In this document: positions 45,962-57,476 of the stretch, piece by piece | How the letters are laid out: each line of letters begins with the position of its first letter | How positions within the stretch are numbered: the stretch's first letter is position 1 | DNA from: Myotis daubentonii | Lineage: Eukaryota > Chordata > Mammalia > Chiroptera > Vespertilionidae | Assembly: GCF_963259705.1 (NCBI RefSeq) | Contig: NC_081846.1 | Location: 56,945,205 to 57,009,204 of the forward strand | Direction of reading: 5' to 3' | Length of the DNA: 64,000 nucleotides | The notes under the pieces: model-generated | What the model saw: the letters and a program-made list of their open reading frames with translations, nothing else | Databases searched by the model: none | What the model was told of the DNA's origin: nothing | Made by a program: the position numbers and the translations under genes

Positions 45962-46328
45962 CTGGTTTACCCACTTTGTCCAAATGAGTCTGAACTGAGG
46001 TTCCCAAAGGCAATCACCCTGCTCTGGACTGTGAGATCCAGTTGGAGTCGGCATGTTAATGGGAAGCTAGGTTAACAGGCAGTCACTTGTCAATCCATCC
46101 TGAGGGGAACCGAAGTTTTGCCACCCTGAAGCTGCCTTTGGGGGATACTGATTTTAAGCAATTTATTTAGGAACAGAAGACTCTGAAAGAATCTTTGACT
46201 CTCCTCCCTTTTCTGCCCAAGATTCAGAGAGAAAAACCTGCTTTAGGAAGGAGATTCACCTTAGCCTCATTTGAATTAAGTCTGGTAACTAAGAGGGCTT
46301 CATGCAGGGGCCTGTGAGCTACATATCC
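45962..46328. other. No gene seen
   Basis: No family recognised. Confidence 0.4.
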
Positions 46329-46329
46329 T

Positions 46330-46640
46330 GAGTCCCATTGTTTCTGAGTCACCTAGCAACACTCTTCCTGCGATGTATGTTCCACACTCTTTCTCAACTA
46401 CCTGTACACAGCCCATTCTTACTTCTGAAATCTAATATCTTGTACCCCGCCTTTTCTCCTTTGTTCAAAATGTCATATTTCCCAATGTTGCCTCACTGTC
46501 TTTTGAAAATCATGTTTATGTGAATTCCCCATGCGCATGTATTAAACACTTGATTTTCTCCTGTTACTCTGTCTCTGTTCATTATTAGCCCATCTAGAAG
46601 AACTTCGATGGTGGGAAGAAAAGTAGCCAAAGTAAGTATA
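46330..46640 (+). repeat. Probable class I ERV LTR fragment
   Basis: 'catgtttatgtgaattccccatgcgcatgtattaaacacttg' followed by 'ctcctgttactctgtctctgttcattattagccc...agaagaacttcgatggtggg' is an LTR R-U5-like end. Left boundary uncertain. Confidence 0.42.
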
Positions 46641-46935
46641 CATACAAGCAAAGGAAATAAACTTTGTAGAGAAAAACATAATACAAATAAATGATAATGG
46701 TTAGTATTAATAATAAATGGAATTCTTTTCAGTCATTTCCCTCCTCTTCCTTTGTTAGGCAATTTTTTGTTGACCAGAAAATACAAGTAACAGAATTTCA
46801 TCTTTTTGCTGGTGCCTCTCTGGGGTGGGAAGCATCTTCCTGTAGACTGGCCCTTCTTACATGGGAAGACCTTGAAGATTGGATTGGTTCTCTAATTTCT
46901 TGGACAAACGACAAAGTGATTCTTTATTTTTCCCG

Positions 46936-47030
46936 TCAACCTGGGTATGTGCCCTGACTAGGAATTAAACCGGCAACCTTCAGGTGCACGGGACAACACC
47001 CAACCAATGGAGCCACACCAGACAGGACAA
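46936..47030 (-). repeat. Ves SINE 5' fragment
   Basis: Only the tRNA-like part is present, from 'cctgggtatgtgccctgac' to 'ccaatggagccacaccagacagg'. The pyrimidine body and tail are missing. Confidence 0.78.
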
Positions 47031-47232
47031 CAAAACGATGCTTGATCTCCAGTTCTCCAATTTGTGTATTATAATTCCAGCCTTAACATACATTGAGAGA
47101 CTCTGCTGGAGATTCTGCAGGTAATTCATGGTAGAATTAGCCACAGAACTGTTGGATAGTCTTTGCTTTATACCTGCTTCAAATGGCATAGTGCTATAGG
47201 CTAAGTATTTGAGCCTCCTCCCCCCGACCCCC

Positions 47233-47272
<40 letters not shown>
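47233..47272. repeat. (CA)n microsatellite
   Basis: About 19 CA units, next to the MaLR LTR that follows. Confidence 0.96.
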
Positions 47273-47274
<2 letters not shown>

Positions 47275-47605
47275 GCATATGTTGAAACCTTATCCCCAAT
47301 GTGGTAGTGTTAGAGGTGGGGCCTTTGGGAGATGATTAGGTCATGAGGGTAGAGACCTCAAGATTTGGACTTGTCCCCTTTGAAAAGAGACCCCAAAGAG
47401 CTCCTCGCCCCTTCTCCCCTGTGAAGACACAGCAAGAAGATGACTGTCCGCGATCAAGAAAGTGGGCCCCCGCCAGACACTGAATCTCCCAGTGCCTTGG
47501 TCTGGGACTTCCTCTCTTCCAGAATCATGAGGAATAAATGTGTGTTGTTTAAGCCACCCAGTCAGCAGTATTCTTGTTATAGCTCCTGGATGGACTGACA
47601 CATAG
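47275..47605 (+). repeat. MaLR (MLT1/MST-like) LTR
   Basis: 'gcatatgttgaaaccttatccccaatgtggtagtgttagaggtggggcc' through 'gaagacacagcaagaagatgactgtc' to 'gtgttgtttaagccacccagtc...ttgttatagctcc'. Strong match to the MaLR order. The first bases are replaced by the CA repeat. Confidence 0.8.
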
Positions 47606-47869
47606 GATACAAAAATCTGCTTTGATAACTTTAGGTCTCTCCTGACCCATGTCCAGTGCATTAGCAAGTCTTCCAATTCTCACTCCAAAATGTCTCTGAT
47701 CCTCCTGCCACCACCAGGTCCTGGAGGTCAGGGGAGATGTCTGACCTGGACCATTGTAATAGCTGAACACTGGTTTTCACTCTTGCTCAACCCTGTCTTC
47801 CTACCACATAGCAACCAGAGTGGTCTTTCCAAAACAGAAGTGTGAACCTATCTCCTTCCTATTACTATT

Positions 47870-48720
47870 ATAATTTTTTAAATGTCAGGTTTTTTGAGAT
47901 ATAATTTACATACAGTGAAAGTCACCCTTTTAAGTTATATGATTCCATGAATTTTAACAAATACATACTGTGTTAACCCCCACCACAATCAAAATATAGA
48001 ACAGTTTCACTACCCCCCAAAATTTACTTGCGTCTCTTTGTAGACAATCTTTCTCCACCTACAGCCCCTGGCCACTGATCTGTTTTCTGTCTCTATCGTA
48101 TTACCTTTACCACAAGGTCACATAAATGGAATCATACATTATGCAGCCTTTTGAGTCTGGTTTCTTTCAGAATGCACTGGAAAAGTATTCAGGTTGTTGC
48201 ATGTATCCGTAGTTCGTTCCTTTTACTGAGAAATAGTTATTCCACAATATAACGGTTTATCTATCCACCAGTTGGCAGACATTTTTCTTGTTTCTAGTTT
48301 TTGGTGACTATCATTAAACTATTATAAATATTTGTGTATGAGTCTGTTGGAATTTTACTTGGGAGTGGGGGGAATATAAGTATCCATTTCTCTTGGTTCA
48401 ATATGTAGGAGTGGGATAGCTGGATAATATGGTAAAAGTATGTAGGAAACGGATGCTCTGTCTTCCAAAGTGGCTGCATCATTTTGAATTCCAGTTGCTC
48501 CACATCCTCCTGAGAACTGGATATGACCGGATTTTTAAATCTGAGCCATTCTGGTTTTAATCTGCATTTCTGCAATGCGAATGGTGTTGAGCGCATGTGC
48601 TTAGTTACTACCCGTATCTTTTCTTTGGTGATGCGTCCCAATTTGTTACCCATTTAAAAAATTGGGTTGTTTTGTTATTGAGTTGTATTATTATTTTAAA
48701 TAAAAAATTCTGAATAGATA
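47870..48720 (-). repeat. L1M 3' UTR and ORF2 end, reverse
   Basis: Reverse L1M order: 'ttgagatataatttacatacagtg', 'cccctggccactgatctg', 'taaatggaatcatacattatgcagcc', 'tccaaagtggctgcatcatttt', 'taaaaaattgggttgttttgttattgagttg'. The 119-codon frame on the minus strand is a broken ORF2 relic. Confidence 0.82.
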
Positions 48721-48724
48721 AGAC

Positions 48725-49135
48725 ATTTACATGGTTGAACAAACAAAAGTTATTTTATAAATTGATTTGTTGAGACGTTACCCATCTCTGTCCCTATGAA
48801 GCCCTGCCTCAGAGAACAAGCTCATTAATTGAGGTTTGCTTCCAGAGCTGCTTTCTGTAAATACGAATATAAATTCCCACCTCCTTTCCATCCTTACACC
48901 AGAAATGACTTTGTACATTGCTCAGCAACAGTCTCTCCTGCAGAGTATCCTCAGACTTAGAATTTTTTCAGTTACATGTAATTCCATTGCGGGGAGGAGG
49001 CTTGTTTAACCAGTCCCCTAGTAAAGGATGTTCGAGTTGTTTCCAATTATTTCTTTACAAGCAGTACTACAATGAATAACTTTATATGCAGGCAGTATTC
49101 AGCTGTAGGACGCATCCCAGAAGTGATTTTTCACA
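48725..49135 (-). repeat. Second, older L1M-like fragment, reverse
   Basis: 'taaccagtcccctagtaaaggatgttcgagttgtttcc' and 'actacaatgaataactttatatg' are reverse L1M phrases. It is distinct from the preceding L1 because the order restarts. Confidence 0.6.
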
Positions 49136-49252
49136 TTACTATTTTTTCTTAAAGCATAGCCTTTCTTAACTTCTATGCATATTTCCTTTCTTCATTTCAA
49201 CTCAGCTCAAGGACCTTGTGTAAACATTGTTCATAAAAAAGAAAGTTGGTGG

Positions 49253-49253
<1 letters not shown>

Positions 49254-49283
<30 letters not shown>
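49254..49283. repeat. (GT)n microsatellite
   Basis: About 15 GT units. Confidence 0.95.
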
Positions 49284-49285
<2 letters not shown>

Positions 49286-49499
49286 AATGGGGTCAGCATG
49301 GGAGGCTACACATCGACAGCTCCTCGTAATCCAGGCTCTACCTGCCAAGGAGGGTGTAGGAGGAGGGCGGCCTCGCCCCACTCCAAACCTTCCAGCTTCT
49401 GTTCCTCTCGATTTATTTTGTAGTGGCTATTTCCTGCTTATATTTATGTCTTTTGCTTCTGATCTCGATCTGACTAAAGGGAGACTTTTTTTCTGATCT

Positions 49500-52240
49500 G
49501 TGTTTCAGTCTCACCAGCAGTTTATGGAGTTTGCGCTTCTTAAGTTTTCCTTTTGATCATCGTTCATCCTCAGTTAATTTGCTCAAACGAAGAGCAAAAT
49601 CTCGGGAAGAGATTAGCAACGACAAGAAGGATCCCATTTAGCTTTATCAAATGAGGTGTTTCTGAATGTGATCATTCACTTCTCACTCAAGGGGGAATTT
49701 AGGATGTTTAGGATGTAGTAATATAACCTCTTTGATATTTAACAATCTCATTGATTGTCTCAGTCGTTTATATGTTAAAGAACTACTTGGACTATAAATA
49801 CTGATAATTCTTTTAAACCCTAGTCATATGCTAAAAACAGAAGTTGAAGGCAAGACATTGTACAGCTACCCAGACTGCCTTCTGATTAGTCCCATCTTAG
49901 CTTTCGTGTTAAAGAGACCTTTTAATTTTGGCTTTCCTGTGTGCATGCAGGTATCGTGGTAACCGGTGAGCCGGTGGCGAAAGCCGCAGGGAGCTTCGCC
50001 CGGGCATGCGCCACTAGCTCGCTTCTCCTGCAAAGTGATTTTTCAGAATGAAATGCTGCAAACAGGGACCATAATATTTCTCTCCTCACATTGTTTATTT
50101 CAAGAGCCATGGGAACCATCAAGAAGACGCATAGGCTTAAAATGTAAACCCTGCAAGTCTACTTTGTTTGAGTTAATGAAGATGTGACTTTGGGGTCTCC
50201 TCTCGCCGTCTCACCTCTGCCCTGAGAACATGGCAAGGACTGAAATTTATGGGAATTCTGACCTGGGGGGGGGAGGGGCAAGAAGCGCAGGAAACTGGAG
50301 GAGGTGGGTAGCAAGGAGACCGCCCTTGCCGGTTAGGGCGATAAGGCACATTTCCCAGCAGAGAAAATAATGTTACCTGCAGCTCTGGTTTCCACAGCAC
50401 TGTTTCTAAATACTTGCGAGATTTGTTACTCCTCCTGAAATAGCCTAAGGCATGTGGAAGACACAGAATTCATTTAAGTGACTTCCCTTTCCTTTCCAAG
50501 TCTTAAGGCGGATAACCTATCATTTTATCTGGAAAAAAGATCTTGAAGCTTTTAGGAAGTCCCTACTCTCTATATGGTAGACACAAACTGCACATGCATA
50601 AACCAAACAAAGTTTCCGGTGCCAGGGGCGGGGGGGGGGGGGGGCGGGGGAGGATCACTTTTCAGTTGAAATTTATTGTGGAAAAAAAATTTCTTGCGAA
50701 AGATAAATTTTTGCCCATTCTATTTAGCTACCAGGGGCAAGGCTGAAGGCTGAAAGAAGCCTTAGAGAAAGTCATAAAAGCTCCAGATTAAAAAATATTT
50801 CTTAAATGGTCTCATTGAGAAATTTTCCAAACCAGAGTCGCACTTGAATGAATGAATGCTGTATCAAATTATCCGGAGACAAAGAAGAGAAGCCATTCCA
50901 CCAGAACAAACGGGGCTGGCTTTGTTCAGAGGACAAATCATTCCTGCAGCCCGTTTGGAAAATGTCACTTTTAAGTCAATGAGAGATGTGTTCAAATGAG
51001 AGGGGGATGCAAGACCCTATTATATTCACCGGGATGTGATGTTCTGCCTCTGAATGGTTTCTACAGTGCATGAAAATTCCTCTTTTGTTGAGGGGATGTA
51101 TGTGTCTTTTTAATGTCTTAAACTGTTTTCAGGTTTTACAAAGTACTTCAGTTGTCACATTGAAAGGGCAGACATGACCACACCGGAACACCGACTGTCC
51201 AGCTCCAGAAGCTCTGACGTGTTGGACAAGTCTTTTGAACTCTTAACCTGGTAAAAATAGATCCACTGGGCTAACGCGGGGACTTGTCTCCTGGAAGGAA
51301 TCCAGGGCTTGTGGCCGTCCGACCCAGCCCCTTTCTCTGTCTTTTCCTGACGCCACCATGGGAGCTCTGGCCACTCTGGGGTTGATTTGAGCAGCGGTGG
51401 TGTCCAAGGAAGAGGAAGTTAGAGGCGAGATGAGCAAAACTAACAGGGAAGTCAATCCACTGCTCAGAATGGACCAGTCTGGCTGGCAACTGTGGGATGT
51501 ATAGGCCGGCCGAAGCAGGCAGCCCTCTCGGTTCATTTTGGCAAACTATGTGTCCTCCAATACGATTGGTAAACTCATGAAGCCAATTCATTTTTTTTGT
51601 TGCCAGCATTAAAATAAAATAAAAAAATTGGGGTGAGCGTGTTTCCTAACAGAGATTACATGCTAAGCAACAGCCCAGCCCCATCAAGCTCTTCTGGCAG
51701 ATATAATAAGACACTTAAAATAACTGGTGATTTTTAAAAAACCATTTTGCAGTTCGATTTTTTTTTTTAAAGACAGCTTCTCTGTGGCAATAGGGGGGCG
51801 TAGACTGGGCTGCCAACGCCAAGCCATCCATGCTCAATGACAAGGAAGACCCAGGCAGGCACCAGCTTGAGGAGAAAGCAGACACGTTGATCCCTAAACC
51901 ATCCAGAAATAAACAAAGGAAAACACCTCTGCACAGTCTTAGAGCAGAAACTCGGAAGGATTCAAATAAAGTATCTCCTTCGGAAGATAGGAAGTCCTAC
52001 GGAGGCACGCATCGTATGTCTTGTTGACAAAGGCGCAATGCTCCGCGGAAGCACGGGCTTTCCCTTTGGTTTTCCGGCAGAGGCAAAGCTCCCGATCTAG
52101 CAGCGGTGAGCAGAAAGCACACTCCATGTTGCTATTGCTCACGTGGCCTCAAGGTAAAAAGGAAATGGCACAGATATCAGTGCCAGGTTTTTTGTTACAC
52201 GTCTAATGATACCATTAGTAGTTATAAAAAGAATATTAAA
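49500..52240. other. Longest stretch with little recognisable repeat
   Basis: I recognise no SINE, LINE, LTR or DNA transposon here apart from a 15-base G-run at 50630-50644 and short A/T runs. Frames are short (the longest is 112 codons, minus strand 51271-51609) and lack domains. Repeat depletion in otherwise repeat-dense DNA makes it a candidate for conserved non-coding sequence. Confidence 0.45.
50625..50650. repeat. G-rich run
   Basis: GGGGC, 15 G, C, 5 G: strong G-quadruplex potential on the plus strand. Confidence 0.9.
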
Positions 52241-52245
52241 ATGAA

Positions 52246-52542
52246 TAGTAACAATAAACATATATTACAATTCACTATGTGCCAGGGACTCTGCTAAGAA
52301 CATTTCATCTTGAAGCCATTGCCACAGGGTTGATGTTATTGGCCTCATTTAATAGGTGAGGACACTGAGGTAAAGAAAGTATCAAGCCCAGCCGGTGTGG
52401 CTCTATGGTTGAGCATCGACCAACGAACCAGGAGGTCAATGAACTAGGAGGTCACGGTTCAATTCCTGGTAAGGGCACATGCCCAGGGCATGCAGGAGGC
52501 AGCTAATCAATGATTCTTTCTCATCACTGATGTTTCTCCCCT

Positions 52543-52624
<82 letters not shown>

Positions 52625-52700
52625 TTAAGAAAGTAGTGTGGTAGAGACAGGATTTGAATCTGGGCAGTGTAACTAACTCCAGAGCCTGAATGCTTAACCT
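52246..52700 (+). repeat. MIR SINE split by a Ves SINE
   Basis: Left part 'tcactatgtgccagggactctgctaag...ggtgaggacactgagg' and right part 'gtggtagagacaggatttgaatctgggcagtg' are one MIR copy. The Ves SINE in between is bordered by AAGAAAGTA at 52373-52381 and 52627-52635, its target duplication. Confidence 0.75.
52383..52619 (+). repeat. Ves SINE with long (AT)n tail
   Basis: Starts 'aagcccagccggtgtggctc'. A duplicated segment around 'aaccaggaggtca' / 'aactaggaggtca' lengthens the middle. The tail is an (AT)n run of about 70 bp (52548-52619). Confidence 0.9.
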
Positions 52701-52704
52701 GTAA

Positions 52705-52885
52705 TGAGAGCTGACACTTAATGGAGCATGCTCACTCTGTGCTAGGCGGGTACTGTTCTAACTACATTATTACTATCATTTTACAAATAAAGCAACAGAG
52801 GTAGAAACACTTTCCCAAAGTCACACTGCTATGACAGATGGAGGCGAGATTTAAACCCAGTCACTCTGACCTTAGACTCTGAGCA
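52705..52885 (+). repeat. MIR SINE
   Basis: 'gagctgacacttaatggagcatgctcactctgtgctaggcggg', 'cattttacaaataaagcaacagagg' and 'cccaaagtcacactgctatg' are typical MIR phrases. It lies next to the previous MIR in the same direction. Confidence 0.75.
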
Positions 52886-52889
52886 CTCA

Positions 52890-55825
52890 ATGTCTAAGTT
52901 TGAGACTACACACATTTCTCTTGGGAATTAGTAAAGGTATTTTAAAAAAAGAAAAAAGAAAAAGGGACCTGAATTGTTTTGCCTAAATGGGCCCTTGTGA
53001 TGAAGTGGTTGTTATCAGGAGTGGGTGTTCTTAGGGTTGTGGCAGCGAACTGGCCGGTTGGGCCTTTTGCTGGTTTACATTGCCCTCTAGTGGTTGGTAG
53101 AAAATTCTGATGCTATGGCTAGCTGAGGAAGAGAATGCTGTCCCTTAAGAGGACACCTTTTAAACATAAAGATAAGTCATGAACCTGTATTGGTAGTATT
53201 TATACTTTTAGTATCCTTTGATTGAAAAATACATAAAGACAAAGAGCTACCGTGAATTTAGTACCTCTTTTATGTGAATGTATTTTTATTAATCTCGAAA
53301 GCATACAGATACATCAAAAACAAGATGATATCTATGTATTACATTTTTCTAATATGCATATTTATAAATGTATGCATCATCTTGTCTCCAATATATATGT
53401 ACATGTACATATACATACATACACATGTGTGTATGTAATTTATTTATAAGTCTTAGCTATAAGCAATGCTTGGGGCACATTGATGGGTTTGAAAGCCCTT
53501 ACAACAGATTTTTCTTCTAGGCTCCTTGGCTAGAACTTCAATAAATACCCACACCTAAACCAATCCCAGGCAAGGGAACGGGATTCACACAAAGTCTTAG
53601 ATTAATCAGTATATTCTCCTGAATGGGCCCTCTTCCCCGAGGGGCAGAGACCTGAAGAAAATTCTGTTTACAAGGAAGAAGTCCCGCTGCTGTGCAGAGC
53701 AGTCTCACCGGCGTCTCTCCTGTCCCCCAGTCTCCATTCCTGGCTGACTCAGGGGGCGGTGGCTGCAGATGGCAGGGCAATGGGAACAACCCCGTTCGTG
53801 CAGGCAGTAAGGGGCGCATTGTCTACCAGGAATTTAAAAACAACAATAAAGCCATCTAAAAAGTGGCCTGCTTTTTACAATCACCATCAGCCCGCAAGTC
53901 TAAACAATGACAGTGATAAAATAGTTCTTCATGAAAATTTTTTTTCTGGTCTAAATTCTAAACAACTACTTTGGTTTCTGCTTAGGTAAGTAATATGCAT
54001 GTCTCCATTTAACACTATTTTATTTCTTATCCTTTCGTAAGCATTGTGTTCAATGTCATGGACGTTGATTTGGAGAACTTCCAGTATACAGCTGGCCTAG
54101 GGCACATGCAGACTCAGCGGGAAGCATTTGTCTCAGGGGGAGGTTCATGATAAACTGGAACCATTAGACCTCAACTTGGGAACAGCTGAGTCATATATTC
54201 CTGAGTCTAAACTGTAGATCTGAAATGATCAGTAACAGCGATTATAAAAACAAACAGTAACTTTAATTCTGTCATTCTCGGTGACCCTACACACACACTT
54301 GCAAATAGCCAGAATCAACCTAGAACAACACCCAGTGAAATGCTAAGCTTTAGGATTGTTCACCAAAGACTGGCCCACAGAGGTGGTGGAGAATACCATG
54401 AACCCTGCGACACCAAAGCATGAGGAAATGGACGTTTTAAAGAAGACTATCAGGAGAAACCTCAGAAGATGCTGGTCTTACATTGCAGGAGAAAACAAAA
54501 GGACAATGTTTGAATGCCTCCATCATTTTCACCAAGAACTGAATCCTCATTCTAAGGCAAAAAGGATCAAATACAATCAATGTTTATTGTCACTCAGCTA
54601 CGTTCTCTGATTTTTGCAAAAGAAAAATTGGGGAAGTTTTTAACCAAACACAGTGGAAATGTGTGATGACTTTTTGGTGAAGAAAATTTAGGGGATTTTT
54701 TTTTTAACTGCAGAGACATTTGAAAACTGCTATAATTCTAAGCTGTGGGATTTACTGTGAAGTGGGATTATTACGAATCTCTGCCAATCCTATTAACTAT
54801 TTGTGTATATATTGTTTCTTTTGGAAGATTTTCAAAGTTAAAGTATTTAAAGTGTGCCTTGTTTAATATGGGTGGAGACAGCTATGCTCTCTATAAACAG
54901 GTAACGAACGTTGATTTTGACAGCCATTGACAAAGGTGCAGAAGTGAAGGCTTGAAAACAGAAACTGCAGTGCCTGCCTTTCATTACCACAACACACCAT
55001 CTGTAGGTATAAGGCTCTGCTTCTTTTCAATAAAATTAATGTTTTTAAAAGTACCAACCCATTACATGTTTCCTTTTGTGTCCTAAAATATTTATTTTAC
55101 ATTTTTATTAAAATTTTTACTGAATTATGTTGATGACCGCTGATCCGTGTGGAGATCACTACCTTGGTGAAGTCTCAGTAGCGTCTCAGAAGAAGAAGGT
55201 CAGAGGTGGGATATTTTTTTCGTTGTTGTCTCCATGTGGATTGACACTTTACAAAGTACAAAATATACTGTCTTTTGGGGGGGAACATTAGGTACGTTTT
55301 TTTCTACGTCATACAGTACATGAATCTTGAGGGCTTTGTTTCTTCAACAAAGTAAGCGTGAGGGGCCTTGGTGTAGGGCTGCTCACTTCTCCCCTCACCC
55401 AGGGCCAGGGCCAGAGACAGGTGCCACTGCTACTGCTGGTGACCTGGGCGTGCCAGTGAGGGCTAGGTTCCCCAAGGTGAGGCCCTGGGCAGGCGGAGGC
55501 CCCTCAGAGCCCCACTGTGCATCCAGCATCCACTCACCCCCATCTCAGGATAACGGACATGATTTGGGCGTAGAGTAAGAGAAGGGCTTGGGATTTTGTG
55601 TTAGGTGCCCAGAGGTGGGCTATTTCTGAGGTTTCTGGGGTCTAGTTTAAGGTGGGTCTTTCAATGTCAGGCAGAATTGGGATTGGACAAACTTCATGAT
55701 ATAATAGCTTAGTATTGGTTAATAGTGAAGTTAGGACTTTGGAGTGAGTCTTCAAAAAGTAAACAATTATTTGATAAGCTCAGCTGAGCTAACGATTGCT
55801 TTGAGAAGGAGCTGTTTATCCAGTG
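52890..55825. other. No gene seen; one CTCF-like site
   Basis: No named repeat or exon assigned. 53081-53093 reads TGCCCTCTAGTGG, whose complement CCACTAGAGGGCA fits the CTCF core. Frames up to 93 codons (53538-53819 minus) have no domain. Confidence 0.4.
53081..53093 (-). promoter_or_regulatory. CTCF-like core motif in unique sequence
   Basis: Minus-strand CCACTAGAGGGCA matches the known CTCF core CCASYAGRKGGCR at every position. It is outside any repeat I recognise. A motif match alone does not show occupancy. Confidence 0.4.
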
Positions 55826-55829
55826 TTGT

Positions 55830-56210
55830 GGAATGAGTGTTTGTGTCCCGTCCCCCCCCAGTTCATATGTTAAAGTCCTAACCCCCAATGTGACGGTATT
55901 TGGAGGCAGGGCCTTCAGGAAGTAATTAGGTTTAAACGTGGCCATGAGAGTGGAGCCCTCATGAATGGGATTAGTGTCCTTATAAGAGGAACACAGGCCA
56001 GAGCTTCCAGGCACACAATGAGGGAAGGCCACGTAAGGACACAGCGAGAAGGTGGCTGTCTACAAGCCAGGAAGAGGGCCCTCATCAAGAACCTAACCTG
56101 TTGGCATTTTTTCTTGGACTTCCCAGACTCCAGAACTGAGAAAATGAATGCCTGTTGTTTAAGCCACCCAGTCTGTAGAATTTCATTATAGCAGCCTGAA
56201 CTAAGATGCT
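55830..56210 (+). repeat. MaLR MLT1-type LTR
   Basis: Excellent order match: 'cagttcatatgttaaagtcctaacccccaatgtg', 'gagccctcatgaatgggattagtgtccttataag', 'gacacagcgagaaggtggctgtc', 'tgtttaagccacccagtctgtag'. The frames here are not genes. Confidence 0.85.
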
Positions 56211-56237
56211 CGCTAAGGGCAAACTGATAGTCTATTG

Positions 56238-56704
56238 CAGGGGTCCTCAAACTACGGCCTGCGGGCCACATGCGGCCCGCCGAAAACATTTATCTGGCCC
56301 GCCGAGTGTTTTTGCCGCCGCTGCCTGTTGCTTAGCAGCCGACTCATCCTGGGCCCGCAGTGTGCATGTGTGGAATGTGCGCCGCACTCTCTGACTCCCC
56401 TCCTCCTCTTAGTCTCTGGTGTGATCAGACGAGTCACGAGCTTGCCTGTGCAGAGCCTGCTGCTGCCTGAGGACCGAGGTAAGAACAAGTTAGGATTTTT
56501 TTTTTTTGAAGTTAGGAGGTCTATTTTTTTATTTTGCAGTTAGTAGTGCCTTTTTTTTAAGTTTTTTTTTTTTTTACTTCAAAATAAGATATGTGCAGTG
56601 TGCATAGGAATTTGTTCATAGTTTTTTTTTAAACTATAGTCCGGCCCTCCAATGGTCTGAGGGACAGTGAACTGGCCCCCTGTTTAAAAAGTTTGAGGAC
56701 CCTG
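56238..56704. mobile_element. hAT transposon with perfect 8-bp TSD
   Basis: 467 bp. Left end CAGGGGTCCTCAAACT and right end AGTTTGAGGACCCTG are inverted repeats, and identical GTCTATTG flanks (56230-56237 and 56705-56712) are the hAT-type 8-bp TSD. The left half is CpG-rich, and a consensus 5' splice site CCGAG|GTAAGA lies at 56474-56484. It likely derives from the 5' end of an autonomous element joined to its 3' terminus. No transposase remains. Confidence 0.88.
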
Positions 56705-57251
56705 GTCTATTGTTTGGATAGACCAATTTTTCAAGAACTTCAACTTTATCTTCCTGATCAAGCATTTTCTTGAAGAGTAAAATCATGTTAGTGCAGACAG
56801 TAAACTGTATGGCTGTAGACAGTTTCAGGTCTCAATATCTGCAAAGTTCAATGAAATAAAATTAATACTGTCTGCATTTCTTTTCTGGCTATCTCATTAC
56901 TCATTATTTCATTCATGATTATTTCTGAAAATAATTTCATTGTATCGAGGAGGGATGTTAAAAATCATTTACCGTGGTTGCCAATTATGCAAGGGAGGTC
57001 TGCTGAAAGGACTGTATCAAGGAGCCTACAGTGGTGTGGGCTGGGGGCAGTGGAGTCCTGGCTTCATAGCCACAAAAGGAAATGAGGTTAAACAAGTAAT
57101 CCCAGAGGAGCTATTCATCATCCAACTTCTTGGGTGTGTTAAAATTATTAACTTGTACAGCCACCCTCATAGCATTGTTCACAATGGCCAGCAGGTAGAA
57201 GCAACCCAAATATCCATTGACATGAATGGATAAACAAAACGTGGTATATCC

Positions 57252-57284
57252 ATACTTACCTGGCAGGGGAGATACCATGATCAC
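57252..57284 (+). pseudogene. U1 snRNA 5'-end retropseudogene fragment
   Basis: The 33 bases start ATACTTACCTGGCAGGGGAG and run on to ...CCATGATCAC, matching the first 33 nucleotides of U1 snRNA, including the 5' splice-site recognition sequence ACTTACCTG. Copies of AAAACGTGGTATATCC flank it (57236-57251 and 57285-57300; 17 bp if one shared C is counted). There is no poly(A). It is therefore a 3'-truncated retro-inserted U1 cDNA in an old L1, not a functional gene: it lacks the stem-loops, the Sm site and the snRNA promoter. Confidence 0.88.
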
Positions 57285-57476
57285 AAAACGTGGTATATCC
57301 GTACAACGGAACATGATTCAGCCGTAAGAAGGAAGAAGACTCTGTCACATGCTGCAACAGGGATGACCCTGGAGGACAGTATACTAAGTGAAACAAGTCT
57401 GTCACAAAAAGACAAGTCCTGTATGACTCCATTGAGATGAGCCCAGGGTAGTCACATCCATAGAGACAGAAAGCAG

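Noticed and set aside
55130..55200. C/D box snoRNA suggested by 'tgatgac' near 55130
   Set aside because: No D box (CTGA) at a suitable distance and no terminal stem.
57252..57284. Functional U1 snRNA gene
   Set aside because: Only 33 of about 164 nucleotides are present, with no snRNA promoter elements and with flanking target duplications.
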